NCBI GenBank assembly: GCA_027028625.1
Contig: JALVIH010000003.1
Coordinates: 1-43,358 of the forward strand
Source: a bacterium
GTDB lineage: Bacteria; Patescibacteriota; Microgenomatia; JAADGY01
Length of the DNA stretch: 43,358 nt
Direction of reading: 5' to 3'
The translations under genes and the position numbers were made by a program. Under the pieces are notes generated by a model. That model saw only the letters and a list, made by a program, of their open reading frames with translations, did no database searches and was not told the origin of the DNA. Below, one piece after another: positions 18,738 to 28,070 of the stretch. The first letter of the stretch is position 1. Each line of letters starts with the position of its first letter.

Positions 18738-21074
18738 TTACAACCTAGCCCTTTGGGCTATCTCACGCTCAACTTCGTAGCGATCGCGGCCATACTTCAA
18801 CTGCGAAAGCTGGCGAATCATCTCGGCTACCTTTGGGTTCCTCATTCTTTCTTGAACACTCATATCCTTGGTTAGGTCTAAAGAAAAGGCTGGCAGAGGC
18901 TCATTGTTATAAATCGTCTTAATGTAAGCGTGGTACTTCTCAATGTTTAGGAGGTCGGTCTGACTAAAAACCGGAGCAAACTCGTTCTGAAGATAGTTAG
19001 CGTCAGTTACTCCCACCCGGAAGGAGATAAGGGTGCCAACATTACCAAAGACAGCGTTCTTAACCTCATCCTCCATCTGGCTAATAAACTGGTTGGCTAC
19101 CGTTAGGTTAAGGTGATACTTTCTGGCTTCGGAAAGAATTTGAGCAAAATCAGGAGTGGCAAAGTTCTGGAACTCATCTACATAAAGATAAAAATCCCGC
19201 CGCTGTTCCTCAGGCACGTCTTGGCGGCTCATGGCGGCCATTAAGATGCGGGGGACTAAAACCAAGCCTAAAAAGCTCGAGTTCTCTTCACCAATCTTCC
19301 CTTTTGCCAAACTAATTAAGAGGATTTTTCCTTCATCCATAACCTTCCGAAAATCAAAAGCGCTCTTCGACTGGCCGATTATGTTCCGCATCATTGGATT
19401 AGTGACAAAGCGGCCAAATTTAGAGACTATATAATCAAGAACTTCCGATTTGTGGAAGTCAGAAGTTTTAGCTATTTGATCAGTCCAATAACGCCGAACC
19501 ATAGGGTTCTTTACCTTAGGGAGAAGAGACCGCATATAATTATCGTCGGTTAATACCCGGACCACCTCAACAAAAGAGGCTCCCGGCTCAGCAGTAACAG
19601 TCAAGATGGCGTTGCGGACAGCATGCTCAAAACGGGGACCAACAATCCCTGTTTTGTGGGGATCAAAAAGTTTGTACATCATATTAATGATGGCTGAGGC
19701 AATAAATTGTTTCTGGTCCTCCGTCTTATATTCCAGAAGGTTGAGCCCCATCGGCCGGTCAAGGTTAGAGGGGTCAAAGAGAATTACATCCTCGGCTCGG
19801 TTAGGAGGGATTAACTCTAAGAGAATATCAATAGTGTCATGAGGGTCAATGAAACAAATACCTTTACCGGCTTTGATGTCTTGAAGCATCATATCAAGAA
19901 GGAATTGGGATTTCCCAGCCCCTGTTTTCCCAATAATATACATATGCCGACTCCGGTCCTTGTCTTGAATATAGACAGGTCGGCGGATACCACGGAAGTC
20001 ATTGTAACCCAAGAAGAGACCGCTGGTTGGAATTTGGGCTGGAGCTGGGGCCCTTTTGGCCATCAACCAGTGGATAAAAGGGGTTTCCACTGTTTTGTTA
20101 GGGAAGTGAAAGATGCTGGCCAACTCGTCGGTTGAGAGGATGGAGGTTCGACCAAAAAGAGGCAGGTAACGATAAATAACATCAAGCATAAACATTTTCT
20201 TGAACCAAATCTTCTTACTAACCAAGGCATTGTAGGCTGACTGGAACTGAGAAAAGGCGGCCACAATTTCTTTAAGGTGGGCTTCGGCTCGCTCCTTTTG
20301 GGGGGAAACCACCACCAAACGAAGGTCAGTGACAAAACCAGGCTTGGAACATTTATTCTCAATGGCGTCATAAGTTTTGGGGTCGATATTGTAATTTGCT
20401 TTTTTGGGGTCGGACTCTTCCTTTTTCTTATGGGCTATCCAACTCTTTCCTTGTTTTTGCCAGCGGTTAGAGGCAGGGGTAAGAACTATCTGGAAAATAG
20501 CCCCTTCCCCCTCCATCATCTTAGCCATAGCCGAAGTAATGGGGGCAATGCTGTCTGTGGCCATTTCTTTATAGGTCTTTAGCGGCCAGAAGGGTGCATT
20601 TTTTGTTTTTAGAGCAGTAAAAGCCACATAACCGTCTTTGGTAAAGATATTGTGGTCCTCAACAACCTTGATAAGAGCTTCTGGATAAGCCCCATAAATT
20701 TGCTTCTCTACTAACTGAAAGTCGTCTTCAGGGACGCTGATGTAGAAGCCAATGTTTTCTTTTGTGGCCACTAACTCGAGGGTTAGATGGCGGGGATGTT
20801 TAAAAAAACGGCTCCACCAATGAGAATGATAAAGGGAGGCAAAAGAAGAGAACATTTGTTCAGCTGCATCAACTTTTATTTCGTTGTCTTTAGGCACTAG
20901 GACTTCAAATGTAACCATCGAAAGAGACCTCTCTTCCCGACGGCGGTACTTTAACCATAAAAAGAACAACCAGATTAAAGCCAATAGAATACCAAAGAAA
21001 AAAAGAAAGGCAAAAAGGCTAACTGTAAAAGTAGTTAGTCTAAGAATAAGGGTGTTTAAGAACTCCTGGAACAT
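18738..21074 (-). CDS. VirD4/TraG-like type IV secretion ATPase
   Basis: N-terminal TM, Walker A MYIIGKTGAGKSQFLLDMM, ICFIDPHDTID, FYLYVDEFQNFATPDFAQILSEARKYHLNLTVANQFISQM. Confidence 0.85.
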   Translation of the reverse strand: MFQEFLNTLILRLTTFTVSLFAFLFFFGILLALIWLFFLWLKYRRREERSLSMVTFEVLVPKDNEIKVDAAEQMFSSFASLYHSHWWSRFFKHPRHLTLELVATKENIGFYISVPEDDFQLVEKQIYGAYPEALIKVVEDHNIFTKDGYVAFTALKTKNAPFWPLKTYKEMATDSIAPITSAMAKMMEGEGAIFQIVLTPASNRWQKQGKSWIAHKKKEESDPKKANYNIDPKTYDAIENKCSKPGFVTDLRLVVVSPQKERAEAHLKEIVAAFSQFQSAYNALVSKKIWFKKMFMLDVIYRYLPLFGRTSILSTDELASIFHFPNKTVETPFIHWLMAKRAPAPAQIPTSGLFLGYNDFRGIRRPVYIQDKDRSRHMYIIGKTGAGKSQFLLDMMLQDIKAGKGICFIDPHDTIDILLELIPPNRAEDVILFDPSNLDRPMGLNLLEYKTEDQKQFIASAIINMMYKLFDPHKTGIVGPRFEHAVRNAILTVTAEPGASFVEVVRVLTDDNYMRSLLPKVKNPMVRRYWTDQIAKTSDFHKSEVLDYIVSKFGRFVTNPMMRNIIGQSKSAFDFRKVMDEGKILLISLAKGKIGEENSSFLGLVLVPRILMAAMSRQDVPEEQRRDFYLYVDEFQNFATPDFAQILSEARKYHLNLTVANQFISQMEDEVKNAVFGNVGTLISFRVGVTDANYLQNEFAPVFSQTDLLNIEKYHAYIKTIYNNEPLPAFSLDLTKDMSVQERMRNPKVAEMIRQLSQLKYGRDRYEVEREIAQRARL

Positions 21075-21112
21075 ATCTCATTTTAAATTATCAATTCTCA
21101 ATTAGCAAACAA
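21075..21112 (-). promoter_or_regulatory. Promoter block shared with metG
   Basis: Minus strand TTGTTTGCTAATTGAGAATTGATAATTTAAAATGAGAT-ATG; TTGCTA-N17-TAAAAT. Confidence 0.7.
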
Positions 21113-21118
21113 CGCCCA

Positions 21119-21147
21119 TTTACAATTTTGGTCGGAGTGGGTATTAT
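21119..21147 (+). promoter_or_regulatory. Sigma-70 promoter driving the riboswitch leader
   Basis: TTTACA-N17-TATTAT. Confidence 0.7.
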
Positions 21148-21170
21148 ATTCTTGTTGACATTTTAGGCTC

Positions 21171-21254
21171 GGAAATCAAAGGAATTGGGTGAAAATCCCA
21201 AGCTGTGCCGCAACCGTGAGAGGAGTTCTCCTCGAGTCGGGAACTTTGATTTCT
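21171..21254 (+). ncRNA. Cobalamin riboswitch-like aptamer (compact)
   Basis: GGAATTGGGTGAAAATCCCAAGCTGTGCCGCAACCGTGA core matching cobalamin riboswitch consensus, B12-box-like GAGTCGGGAAC, closing helix GAAATCAAAG/CTTTGATTTC (10 bp perfect). Confidence 0.87.
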
Positions 21255-21271
21255 AAGTTAGTTACCGGAGG

Positions 21272-21327
21272 CCCTCGAGCAAGGGTTGGTCCGGGTAGAG
21301 TTTCTCTCCCCGATCCTTGCTGAGGGG
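21272..21327 (+). promoter_or_regulatory. Predicted riboswitch expression platform (SD-sequestering hairpin)
   Basis: CCCTC(g)AGCAAGG (21272-21284) pairs with CCTTGCTGAGGG (21315-21326), covering SD-like GAGGGG; inner stem CGGGtAGAG-TTT-CTCTcCCCG. Confidence 0.7.
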
Positions 21328-21332
21328 AAAAG

Positions 21333-22409
21333 ATAAGTAATTTAGAACGACACCAATTACTGCAAATCACTAAGGGGGAGGGAGCTTATCTCCTCTGGGG
21401 GGAAACAAAAGAACAAAACCTCCCTCTGTTTATCCTAAATGTCTTGGAGGCTCTTAATGAGGCTATTGGCGCTCCTACTTACCGAACCGAGTACTATCTA
21501 GGAGAAGAAGGCCATCTTATTCATTTACAAACCGGCCTAGACATCCAAGAATCAATGGCCTTGGCTATCCAAAAAGCCCAGATGCTTCTAAACACACAAA
21601 AAGAAGGGGGTCTCTTGGCTGAACAGTTTTCTCGGCTTGTTCTAGAAAAACACGGCTTGGAAAAAGTGGTTCAACTCCTGGAGGAAGGACATCGGCACAT
21701 TGTTTGGATTTCCCCTCCGGGTTTGGGCCTAAACAGTGGGGAGGCTCGGGTAAATATCTTTTCAAAAACTGGAGATAGGGTTTTAAATTTTGCTTTTGTA
21801 GCCACCCCCCAACTCCAGGCTCTCCAAGAGCTTGTCTCCTCTTTAGGGGGACCAGAAGAACTCGATCATTTTATTGATAATAATGGTTGGGTAGCCTCAT
21901 TTCTTCAGAATCCCTTCCCCACTAATCTAGACCCGCTCCAAGTAAAAGAAAGGGTTGTGGAAATGAATCAAACAGCCAACTTTACTCCCCCGGGTTTTGG
22001 AATAGATATTTACCAACTCTACCGCAAATACCCCCATATATTTGGTGTCCTTGAGGAGGAAATACAAAAGTTCTACTTCTCTTCTAGGCATTTTCCCGGC
22101 GAAGAGAGATATTCTAAAGAACTTGAGTTTCTTGGCTACCTTCTCAATTTCTATGTCAAGCCTTTATTAAGGTATGAGCTACAACAACAAGGAGTAAGTG
22201 AGGAGAAATTCCTCTTAGAATATAATGCCTTGATAAATCGAGTTAGTAGCTGTGGTCAAGGGTTGGGTTCTTTAATAAACCCAATTAATCCTCTGTCACA
22301 AATGAACCTCCTGGCCTTCAATTTTCTTTCCGAGGAAGAAAGGGGGGGATGCCCCCACTGTTCTTCTCCAAGAAGGGAAAAACCCCGTCCAAAACAATGG
22401 ACACCGTAG
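21333..22409 (+). CDS. Uncharacterised protein downstream of cobalamin riboswitch; ORF track start (TTG 21444) is probably too short
   Basis: In-frame open from 21324: GEKISNLERHQLLQITKGEGAYLLWGETKEQNLPLFILNVLEALNEAIG...; SD at 21322-21327; C-terminal CPHC. Confidence 0.7.
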   Translation: MSNLERHQLLQITKGEGAYLLWGETKEQNLPLFILNVLEALNEAIGAPTYRTEYYLGEEGHLIHLQTGLDIQESMALAIQKAQMLLNTQKEGGLLAEQFSRLVLEKHGLEKVVQLLEEGHRHIVWISPPGLGLNSGEARVNIFSKTGDRVLNFAFVATPQLQALQELVSSLGGPEELDHFIDNNGWVASFLQNPFPTNLDPLQVKERVVEMNQTANFTPPGFGIDIYQLYRKYPHIFGVLEEEIQKFYFSSRHFPGEERYSKELEFLGYLLNFYVKPLLRYELQQQGVSEEKFLLEYNALINRVSSCGQGLGSLINPINPLSQMNLLAFNFLSEEERGGCPHCSSPRREKPRPKQWTP

Positions 22410-22427
22410 GATAGTCTATAATATCTT

Positions 22428-23411
22428 ATGGCCCAAAAAGACAAGATAAGAAAGCTAGCCCACTTAAAGATAGGCCAAGATCCAGCCAACCAGGACCCAC
22501 TTAACCTTTGGGATACTCTCCCCATTAATTATTTATCTCTCCCTGATAAAGACTTCGACTCTCTCCAAACAACGACTACTTTTTTAAACAAAACTCTCTC
22601 TCTTCCTCTAATTATTGGGGCCTTAACCTTCCCTGTGGATCAAAAGACTCGACAACTAAACAATAACCTCGTCAGGCTAGCCGAAGAAAAAAAGTTAGCT
22701 TTTAATGTCGGTAGCCAACGGATTATGGTAGAAAATAACCTGGATGCCGAGGCCAAACGCCTCCGCCGCCTCGCCCCAACGGCCTGCATCCTGGCCAACT
22801 TTGGTGCTGTTCAGCTTAATTATGGTTGGGGAATTGAGGATGCTCGCCGTTGTGTTGATACGCTCGAGGCCGACGCCCTCGTTCTTCATCTTAACTGCCT
22901 TCAAGAGCTAATTCAGCCAGAAGGGCACAAAAACTTTAAGGGCCTTCTTCAGAAGATAGAACTCCTAGTCAAAAAAATTAGTGTTCCTTTAATTATTAAA
23001 GAAGTTGGTATGGGCATCGATCCCCAAACGGCCAAAAGGCTTTATGATTTGGGGGTTTACGGAATAGACGTTGCTGGAAAAGGGGGAACTAATTGGGCTA
23101 AAATCGAGGCCGGTCGGCGACAGGATGATTGGGCTGTTCCCTTTTACACTCTTGGTTATTCTGCTCCAGACTTAGTAAAAGAAATCTCCAAATTTAAACC
23201 CAAAGACAGAATTTTAATCGCCTCTGGAGGAATTCGCAACGGCCTCCATATTGCTAAAGCCTTATGGCTAGGAGCTGACCTGGCATCAGCGGCTTACCCA
23301 TTCCTCATTGCCGGCCAAAAGGGTTACTCCGAGTTGGTAAAATTGTACAACAAACTTCACTGGCAATATAAAGTTAGTCTGATGGTAATCAAAAATGGCC
23401 AAAATTCTTAA
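22428..23411 (+). CDS. fni: Type 2 isopentenyl-diphosphate delta-isomerase
   Basis: INYLSLPDKDFDSLQTTTTFLNKTLSLPLIIGALT; FNVGSQRIMVEN; GVYGIDVAGKGGTNWAKIE; IASGGIRNGLHIAKALWLGADLAS. Confidence 0.93.
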   Translation: MAQKDKIRKLAHLKIGQDPANQDPLNLWDTLPINYLSLPDKDFDSLQTTTTFLNKTLSLPLIIGALTFPVDQKTRQLNNNLVRLAEEKKLAFNVGSQRIMVENNLDAEAKRLRRLAPTACILANFGAVQLNYGWGIEDARRCVDTLEADALVLHLNCLQELIQPEGHKNFKGLLQKIELLVKKISVPLIIKEVGMGIDPQTAKRLYDLGVYGIDVAGKGGTNWAKIEAGRRQDDWAVPFYTLGYSAPDLVKEISKFKPKDRILIASGGIRNGLHIAKALWLGADLASAAYPFLIAGQKGYSELVKLYNKLHWQYKVSLMVIKNGQNS

Positions 23412-24369
23412 GGGTAAAGGGCAGGGGCCGCTTTTTATAGCATTAATTAAATATTGGGGGAATATAGATAACGATCTTCGAATTCCTAGAAATGACAATC
23501 TTGCCATTAACCTAGATTTTATTGGTACCGACACCAATGTCTCTTTCTCTCCTGGCTTTAAAGAGGACAGGGTTGTAGTAAATGGCAAGGCTCTTGAAAG
23601 AGAGAAAAAACTTAGGGTTATTAGGGTTGTAGATATTATGAGAAAAAGGGCTAAAATTAATTGGCCAGTTCATATATTTTCAGAAAACCACATCCCTACG
23701 GCGAGTGGGATTGGTTCCTCGGCAAGCAGCTTTAGCGACCTGGTAGTTGCCATTAATAAGGCTCTTAAGCTTAATTTGACCAAGAAGGAATTATCATTAA
23801 TGGCTAGGCTAGGTTCTGGATCAGCAGCTAGAGCAATCCCCTCAGGTTTTGTTTTACTACCAGGAAATTGCTCTCAATCAGAGGCTTATGCCCGCACACT
23901 TTTCCCTCCGTCTTACTGGCCACTCTCCATTTTTATAATAATCCTCTCTGATGCCCAAAAACATACTCTTACAACTCAGGGTCATTTAGGTGCCTCAACC
24001 AGCCCCCTTTATAAAGAACGGCAGTGGGGGCTAAAAGAAAGATTAAAAGAAATAATTAAAACAATAAGAGACAAAGACATTTGGCGATTGGGTAGGCTAT
24101 TAGAAGCAGAGGCACTTAGTCTTCATGCCAACATTATGTCTCAATCCCCACCAATTTTTTATTGGTCGCCCCGAACTTTCCGGTTTGTAAAAGATTTAGT
24201 TGATTATAGAGAAAAAGAAGGTTATCCAATTTTTTGGACCATAGATGCGGGTGAGAATCTGTTTTTACTAACCGTTCCAGATTACGAGGATGTGGTCAAA
24301 ACTTTTATATCTCGCCACCCAGAAGTTAAAAAATATTATTTGACCCATCCAGGGAAGGGGCCACGATGA
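23395..24369 (+). CDS. Diphosphomevalonate decarboxylase family (possibly phosphomevalonate decarboxylase)
   Basis: GHMP fold: ALIKYWGNIDNDLRIPRNDNLAINLD; PTASGIGSSASSFSDLVVAINKAL; GSGSAARAIPSGFV. Confidence 0.87.
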   Translation: MAKILKGKGQGPLFIALIKYWGNIDNDLRIPRNDNLAINLDFIGTDTNVSFSPGFKEDRVVVNGKALEREKKLRVIRVVDIMRKRAKINWPVHIFSENHIPTASGIGSSASSFSDLVVAINKALKLNLTKKELSLMARLGSGSAARAIPSGFVLLPGNCSQSEAYARTLFPPSYWPLSIFIIILSDAQKHTLTTQGHLGASTSPLYKERQWGLKERLKEIIKTIRDKDIWRLGRLLEAEALSLHANIMSQSPPIFYWSPRTFRFVKDLVDYREKEGYPIFWTIDAGENLFLLTVPDYEDVVKTFISRHPEVKKYYLTHPGKGPR

Positions 24370-25184
24370 CCAAAACGCAAAAAATCATTCTTATTAAGAT
24401 TGGCGGTTCTTTGATAACAGACAAAAATACCCCCTTCAGCCTGAACAAAAGAAATCTGGGAATTATTGCTAATGAAATTAGTTATCTTTACCAACGGGCC
24501 CCCTTCAAACTTCTTTTGGGACACGGTTCGGGATCTTTTGGCCATACGGTGGCCGCCACCTACCAAACTCAAAACGGTGTTAATTCTTCCAACTTTGAAG
24601 AGGTTTTGGGGGTGGCCTTGGTTAAAGAGGCAGCCAGCCGCTTAAATCAGATAATTATTCAAAAATTATTAAAACTAAAAGTTCCAGCAACCACCATCCA
24701 CCCTGATTCATTTCTATATTCAGAAGACAAGCATCTAATAATGGCCTTTTGGCAAAATCTCAACCACCTTCTTAAGATGCCAGTTCTTCCAGTTGTCTAT
24801 GGAGACGTTATCTTTGACCAAAAGATTGGGGCAACAATCTTCTCGACCGAGCAAGTTTTGGCTGAGATAGGCAAGACATTGGTCGCCCAGGGGTGGCAGG
24901 TAACTATTGTCCACTGCGGGGCAACTAAGGGGGTTTACAATACCCAGGGCAAAACCATTCCTTTAATTACCCCCTCAAATTTTGCCTCAATTGCCTCCTC
25001 AATTGGCGGCTCAGCTGGAATAGATGTTACTGGAGGAATGATTCATAAAGTCAAAACTAGCTTGGAGTTAACCAAATTTGGTATTACCTCATATATAACT
25101 GACGGAGTTACTAGGGGAAGTTTAAGAAAACTGCTCCTAGAAGGAATAAAAACAGACACCACCGTAATCGAGGGAAACCTCTAA
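24366..25184 (+). CDS. Isopentenyl phosphate kinase (amino acid kinase family)
   Basis: IKIGGSLITDK..., LLLGHGSGSFGH (diagnostic His), GGSAGIDVTGGMIHKVKTSLEL. Confidence 0.9.
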   Translation: MTKTQKIILIKIGGSLITDKNTPFSLNKRNLGIIANEISYLYQRAPFKLLLGHGSGSFGHTVAATYQTQNGVNSSNFEEVLGVALVKEAASRLNQIIIQKLLKLKVPATTIHPDSFLYSEDKHLIMAFWQNLNHLLKMPVLPVVYGDVIFDQKIGATIFSTEQVLAEIGKTLVAQGWQVTIVHCGATKGVYNTQGKTIPLITPSNFASIASSIGGSAGIDVTGGMIHKVKTSLELTKFGITSYITDGVTRGSLRKLLLEGIKTDTTVIEGNL

Positions 25185-25204
25185 GATTGTGTTAAAATTA
25201 ATTA

Positions 25205-25300
25205 ATGTCTAAAAAGGGTCTTTATATTTTGATAATTGGTGTTTTGGCTATCCTTTTTTATCTTTTTGTTCAAAGTACCGCCTTTATCTTTGGTTTTTAA
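25205..25300 (+). CDS. Small single-TM protein (31 aa)
   Basis: MSKKGLYILIIGVLAILFYLFVQSTAFIFGF; -10 TAAAAT 6 nt before ATG. Confidence 0.4.
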   Translation: MSKKGLYILIIGVLAILFYLFVQSTAFIFGF

Positions 25301-25306
25301 AGTAAA

Positions 25307-25801
25307 ATGTCCAGGAGGTTAATTTTAACTACCTGCCTAAGCGTCCTGGCATCTCTTCTAATCTATAACCACCAAGATATTAACGGATTGGTGCGAGATG
25401 TTGGCGGCCAAATTATCTCCCTAGCCACCAGTGGGCGGGTTAATCTTACGGAGGACAGTGTTCTCATTAACAACCACCAAGAAATAATAAACATCTCCAG
25501 CCAAATTCCCGATGGGTTCCCTAGCAATCTCCCCATTTTCCCGGGGGCAAGATTAGATTTGGGGATAAGCCAGATTACTGAAGACAGTATCTCGGTCAAT
25601 TTTGTCTCCAGCGCCCCCTTAAAAGATGTTAGTTTCTTTTATCTCCACTGGCTACCACAACGGGGGTGGAAAATAAAGGAGCTTCCTAGCAGCAACCATC
25701 ACCAGAACCTTCTAATAAAAGGCCGACTATGGCGAGGAAACATCTGGCTAACCGAGGACAACAAAACCACTCAAATTGCTATCGACCTTTACCGACGATA
25801 A
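25307..25801 (+). CDS. Uncharacterised secreted/membrane-anchored protein
   Basis: N-terminal hydrophobic segment (LILTTCLSVLASLLIY), 164 aa ORF. Confidence 0.6.
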   Translation: MSRRLILTTCLSVLASLLIYNHQDINGLVRDVGGQIISLATSGRVNLTEDSVLINNHQEIINISSQIPDGFPSNLPIFPGARLDLGISQITEDSISVNFVSSAPLKDVSFFYLHWLPQRGWKIKELPSSNHHQNLLIKGRLWRGNIWLTEDNKTTQIAIDLYRR

Positions 25802-26876
25802 ACTCAACCACCTGACCATCATTTATTACATAATCTCTACCCCCGAAGATAACCTTGCCGGCCTCTGTGGCGCCCTGCCATCCCCCAAGATCAACGAAGT
25901 CCTGGTAAGAAACAACCTTAGCTTTTATGAAATGGCGTTGAAAATCGGTGTGTATCTTTCCGGCTGCTTCGGGGGCAGTTGCCCCTTTTTTAATGGTCCA
26001 GGCCCGCACCTCTTTTACTCCAGCAGTAAAAAACGAAATCAATCCTAACCGAGAGTAAGCCAAACTCAACAACTTATCAAGCGAAGAACTCCCCCCAATA
26101 AGACGCAGGTATTCTTCTTTTTCTTGAGCAGACATTCCTATAAGGGCAGCCTCGCTTTTTAAACAACTAAAGACTATCTCACTTGGCCCCCTCACCGTCT
26201 TGGACAGTTCTTCTCTTAGGCTGGTGTCAGCTAGTTGATCTTCCGAAAGATTAAAAAGATAAATGGTTGGTTTAAAAGACAATAACTGAAGTCGAGAAAC
26301 GACACCTTTTTCCTCTGGGCCTAGATCTGGGGATGATTGGGTATTATTTTTAGAGAGCATTTCCTCTATTTTTTTAATTGCCGCCAGCTCTTTTTGGGCC
26401 GTTTTCTCAAACCGCCGTTTCTGAAGGGCCTCTTTATATTTTTTAATTGTTTCCAAATCCTTAAGGGCAAATTCTAATCTAATTGTCTCTATGTCCTCCT
26501 TTGGCCCCTGCCCCGTCGGAACAACTTGGCCATCATTAAAAACCCGGACCACTTCTATTATTACACTTACCTCTCTTATGTTTGCCAAAAACTTATTACC
26601 CAAACCTTCACCTTTGTGGGCCCCGGCCACCAATCCAGCAATATCAACCACTTGGATAGTTGCCGGAACAACTGGGGGCAGAACCCCTTTTTCTTTTTTG
26701 ATAGTTTCAGCTAACTTTTGAAGGCGGGGGTCAGGCACATTAACAATCCCCACATTTGGATCTATGGTGGTAAAGGGGTAGTTCTGGCTCTCGGCTAATC
26801 GTTGGTTTAAAAGAATATTAAAAAGGGTAGATTTGCCAACATTGGCCAGTCCCACTATCCCCACCTTCAGCGACAT
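25779..26876 (-). CDS. ychF: Redox-regulated ATPase/GTPase YchF
   Basis: GLANVGKSTLFN, NYPFTTIDPNVGIVNVPDPRL, C-terminal TGS domain. Confidence 0.95.
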   Translation of the reverse strand: MSLKVGIVGLANVGKSTLFNILLNQRLAESQNYPFTTIDPNVGIVNVPDPRLQKLAETIKKEKGVLPPVVPATIQVVDIAGLVAGAHKGEGLGNKFLANIREVSVIIEVVRVFNDGQVVPTGQGPKEDIETIRLEFALKDLETIKKYKEALQKRRFEKTAQKELAAIKKIEEMLSKNNTQSSPDLGPEEKGVVSRLQLLSFKPTIYLFNLSEDQLADTSLREELSKTVRGPSEIVFSCLKSEAALIGMSAQEKEEYLRLIGGSSSLDKLLSLAYSRLGLISFFTAGVKEVRAWTIKKGATAPEAAGKIHTDFQRHFIKAKVVSYQDFVDLGGWQGATEAGKVIFGGRDYVINDGQVVEFIVGKGR

Positions 26877-26877
26877 C

Positions 26878-27981
26878 TTATTCTTGGAGGTTAATCGGCA
26901 TTAAGATATGGTAATAATTGTCTTTTTCTACCCCGCGAATCATTATTGGTGAGGTGGCTGTATTAAGCTTGATGGCTAAATACTCTTCATCTATTACCCC
27001 AATTGCTTCTTGGAGGAACTTACCATTAAGGGCCAAAACTAACTCTTTCTCTTGGTCATTCTCAACTTCCACCTCCCCCTTGACACTCCCAAAAGCAGAA
27101 GATTCAGCTAAGAGAGTCATTTTTTTGCCCTTAATATTTAATTTAAGAAGGTTGCCGTTGTTCTTGGCTACCACCATTACGGTTCGTAGTTGTTGTTCAA
27201 AAAGGGTTTTATTAACAACTAAGTTATAAGCAAATTCCTGAGGAACAATCTCTTTATAGTTAGGGAAGTTGCCTTCTATGAGTTGAGTCTGCAACCAATA
27301 GTTTCCCTCCGTTGGTTGAGCTAGGGCAATAATTCTTTTCTTTTTGAGGTCATATCTTATCTTAATTTTCCCTTCCTTTATAGAAGCTAATTGTTGTAAA
27401 AAACCCAGGGGAACAACCGCATTTTCCAATCCTATTTTTTGGGATGGCCTGAAAACGGACAACCTTATCCCATCAGTGGCTGCGACTTCACCGCTACTAC
27501 TAAAAAATATTCCGGTCAAGATGGGGCGTATTTCATCTTTTGAGACTGAAAAAGATGTCATTCTTAAAATTTCTTCTAAAACGGACGGCTCAATTTCCTC
27601 ATTCCACTCCTCTTTCTCTCCCCAAGTGATAACTGGGTACTCATCTTTTGTTGTTATGTTAATTTTAAGAGTTGTTTCTGGGGTAGTAATAAGAAGTCCG
27701 CCCTTTTCCACTGTTACAGTAATTGATTCGCCCCTTAACTCCCTTATTGCTTCGACCAAAAAACGACCATTAATCAAACACTCCCCATCTTCGGTTACTT
27801 TGGTTTTAAGCTCTATCTTGCTGCCTACTTCTAGGTCTGTTGCTTCTATGGCTAGGGTTGCTGGTTTTTGGGCAACAAGGTGAAGGTTGGCCAAAACTGG
27901 AATTTTGGGGTGGGTAGGGACAACCCGATTAACTTTATCGATCGCCCAAAGGAAACTATTTTTATCCACCACAAACTTCAT
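26878..27981 (-). CDS. dnaN: DNA polymerase III beta clamp
   Basis: MKFVVDKNSFLWAIDKVNRVVPTHPKIPVLANLHL..., adjacent to dnaA. Confidence 0.95.
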   Translation of the reverse strand: MKFVVDKNSFLWAIDKVNRVVPTHPKIPVLANLHLVAQKPATLAIEATDLEVGSKIELKTKVTEDGECLINGRFLVEAIRELRGESITVTVEKGGLLITTPETTLKINITTKDEYPVITWGEKEEWNEEIEPSVLEEILRMTSFSVSKDEIRPILTGIFFSSSGEVAATDGIRLSVFRPSQKIGLENAVVPLGFLQQLASIKEGKIKIRYDLKKKRIIALAQPTEGNYWLQTQLIEGNFPNYKEIVPQEFAYNLVVNKTLFEQQLRTVMVVAKNNGNLLKLNIKGKKMTLLAESSAFGSVKGEVEVENDQEKELVLALNGKFLQEAIGVIDEEYLAIKLNTATSPIMIRGVEKDNYYHILMPINLQE

Positions 27982-28070
27982 AAAGCTATTTTACTATTAG
28001 TCGTAATAATAGTCCAGTTGAAAAGTGCGAAGAATAGAATGAAATAACCGAAATCGAAGGTTGATAGGTG

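Noticed and set aside
20277-20582. 101-aa ORF and several other ORFs antisense to the VirD4-like gene
   Set aside because: Fully within a well-supported CDS and without start signals.
21272-21327. Intrinsic terminator interpretation of the riboswitch 3' hairpin
   Set aside because: No U-tract follows; the hairpin covers an SD-like GAGGGG, so translational control fits better.
27344-27883. 179-aa ORF opposite dnaN
   Set aside because: Antisense shadow ORF of a confident gene.
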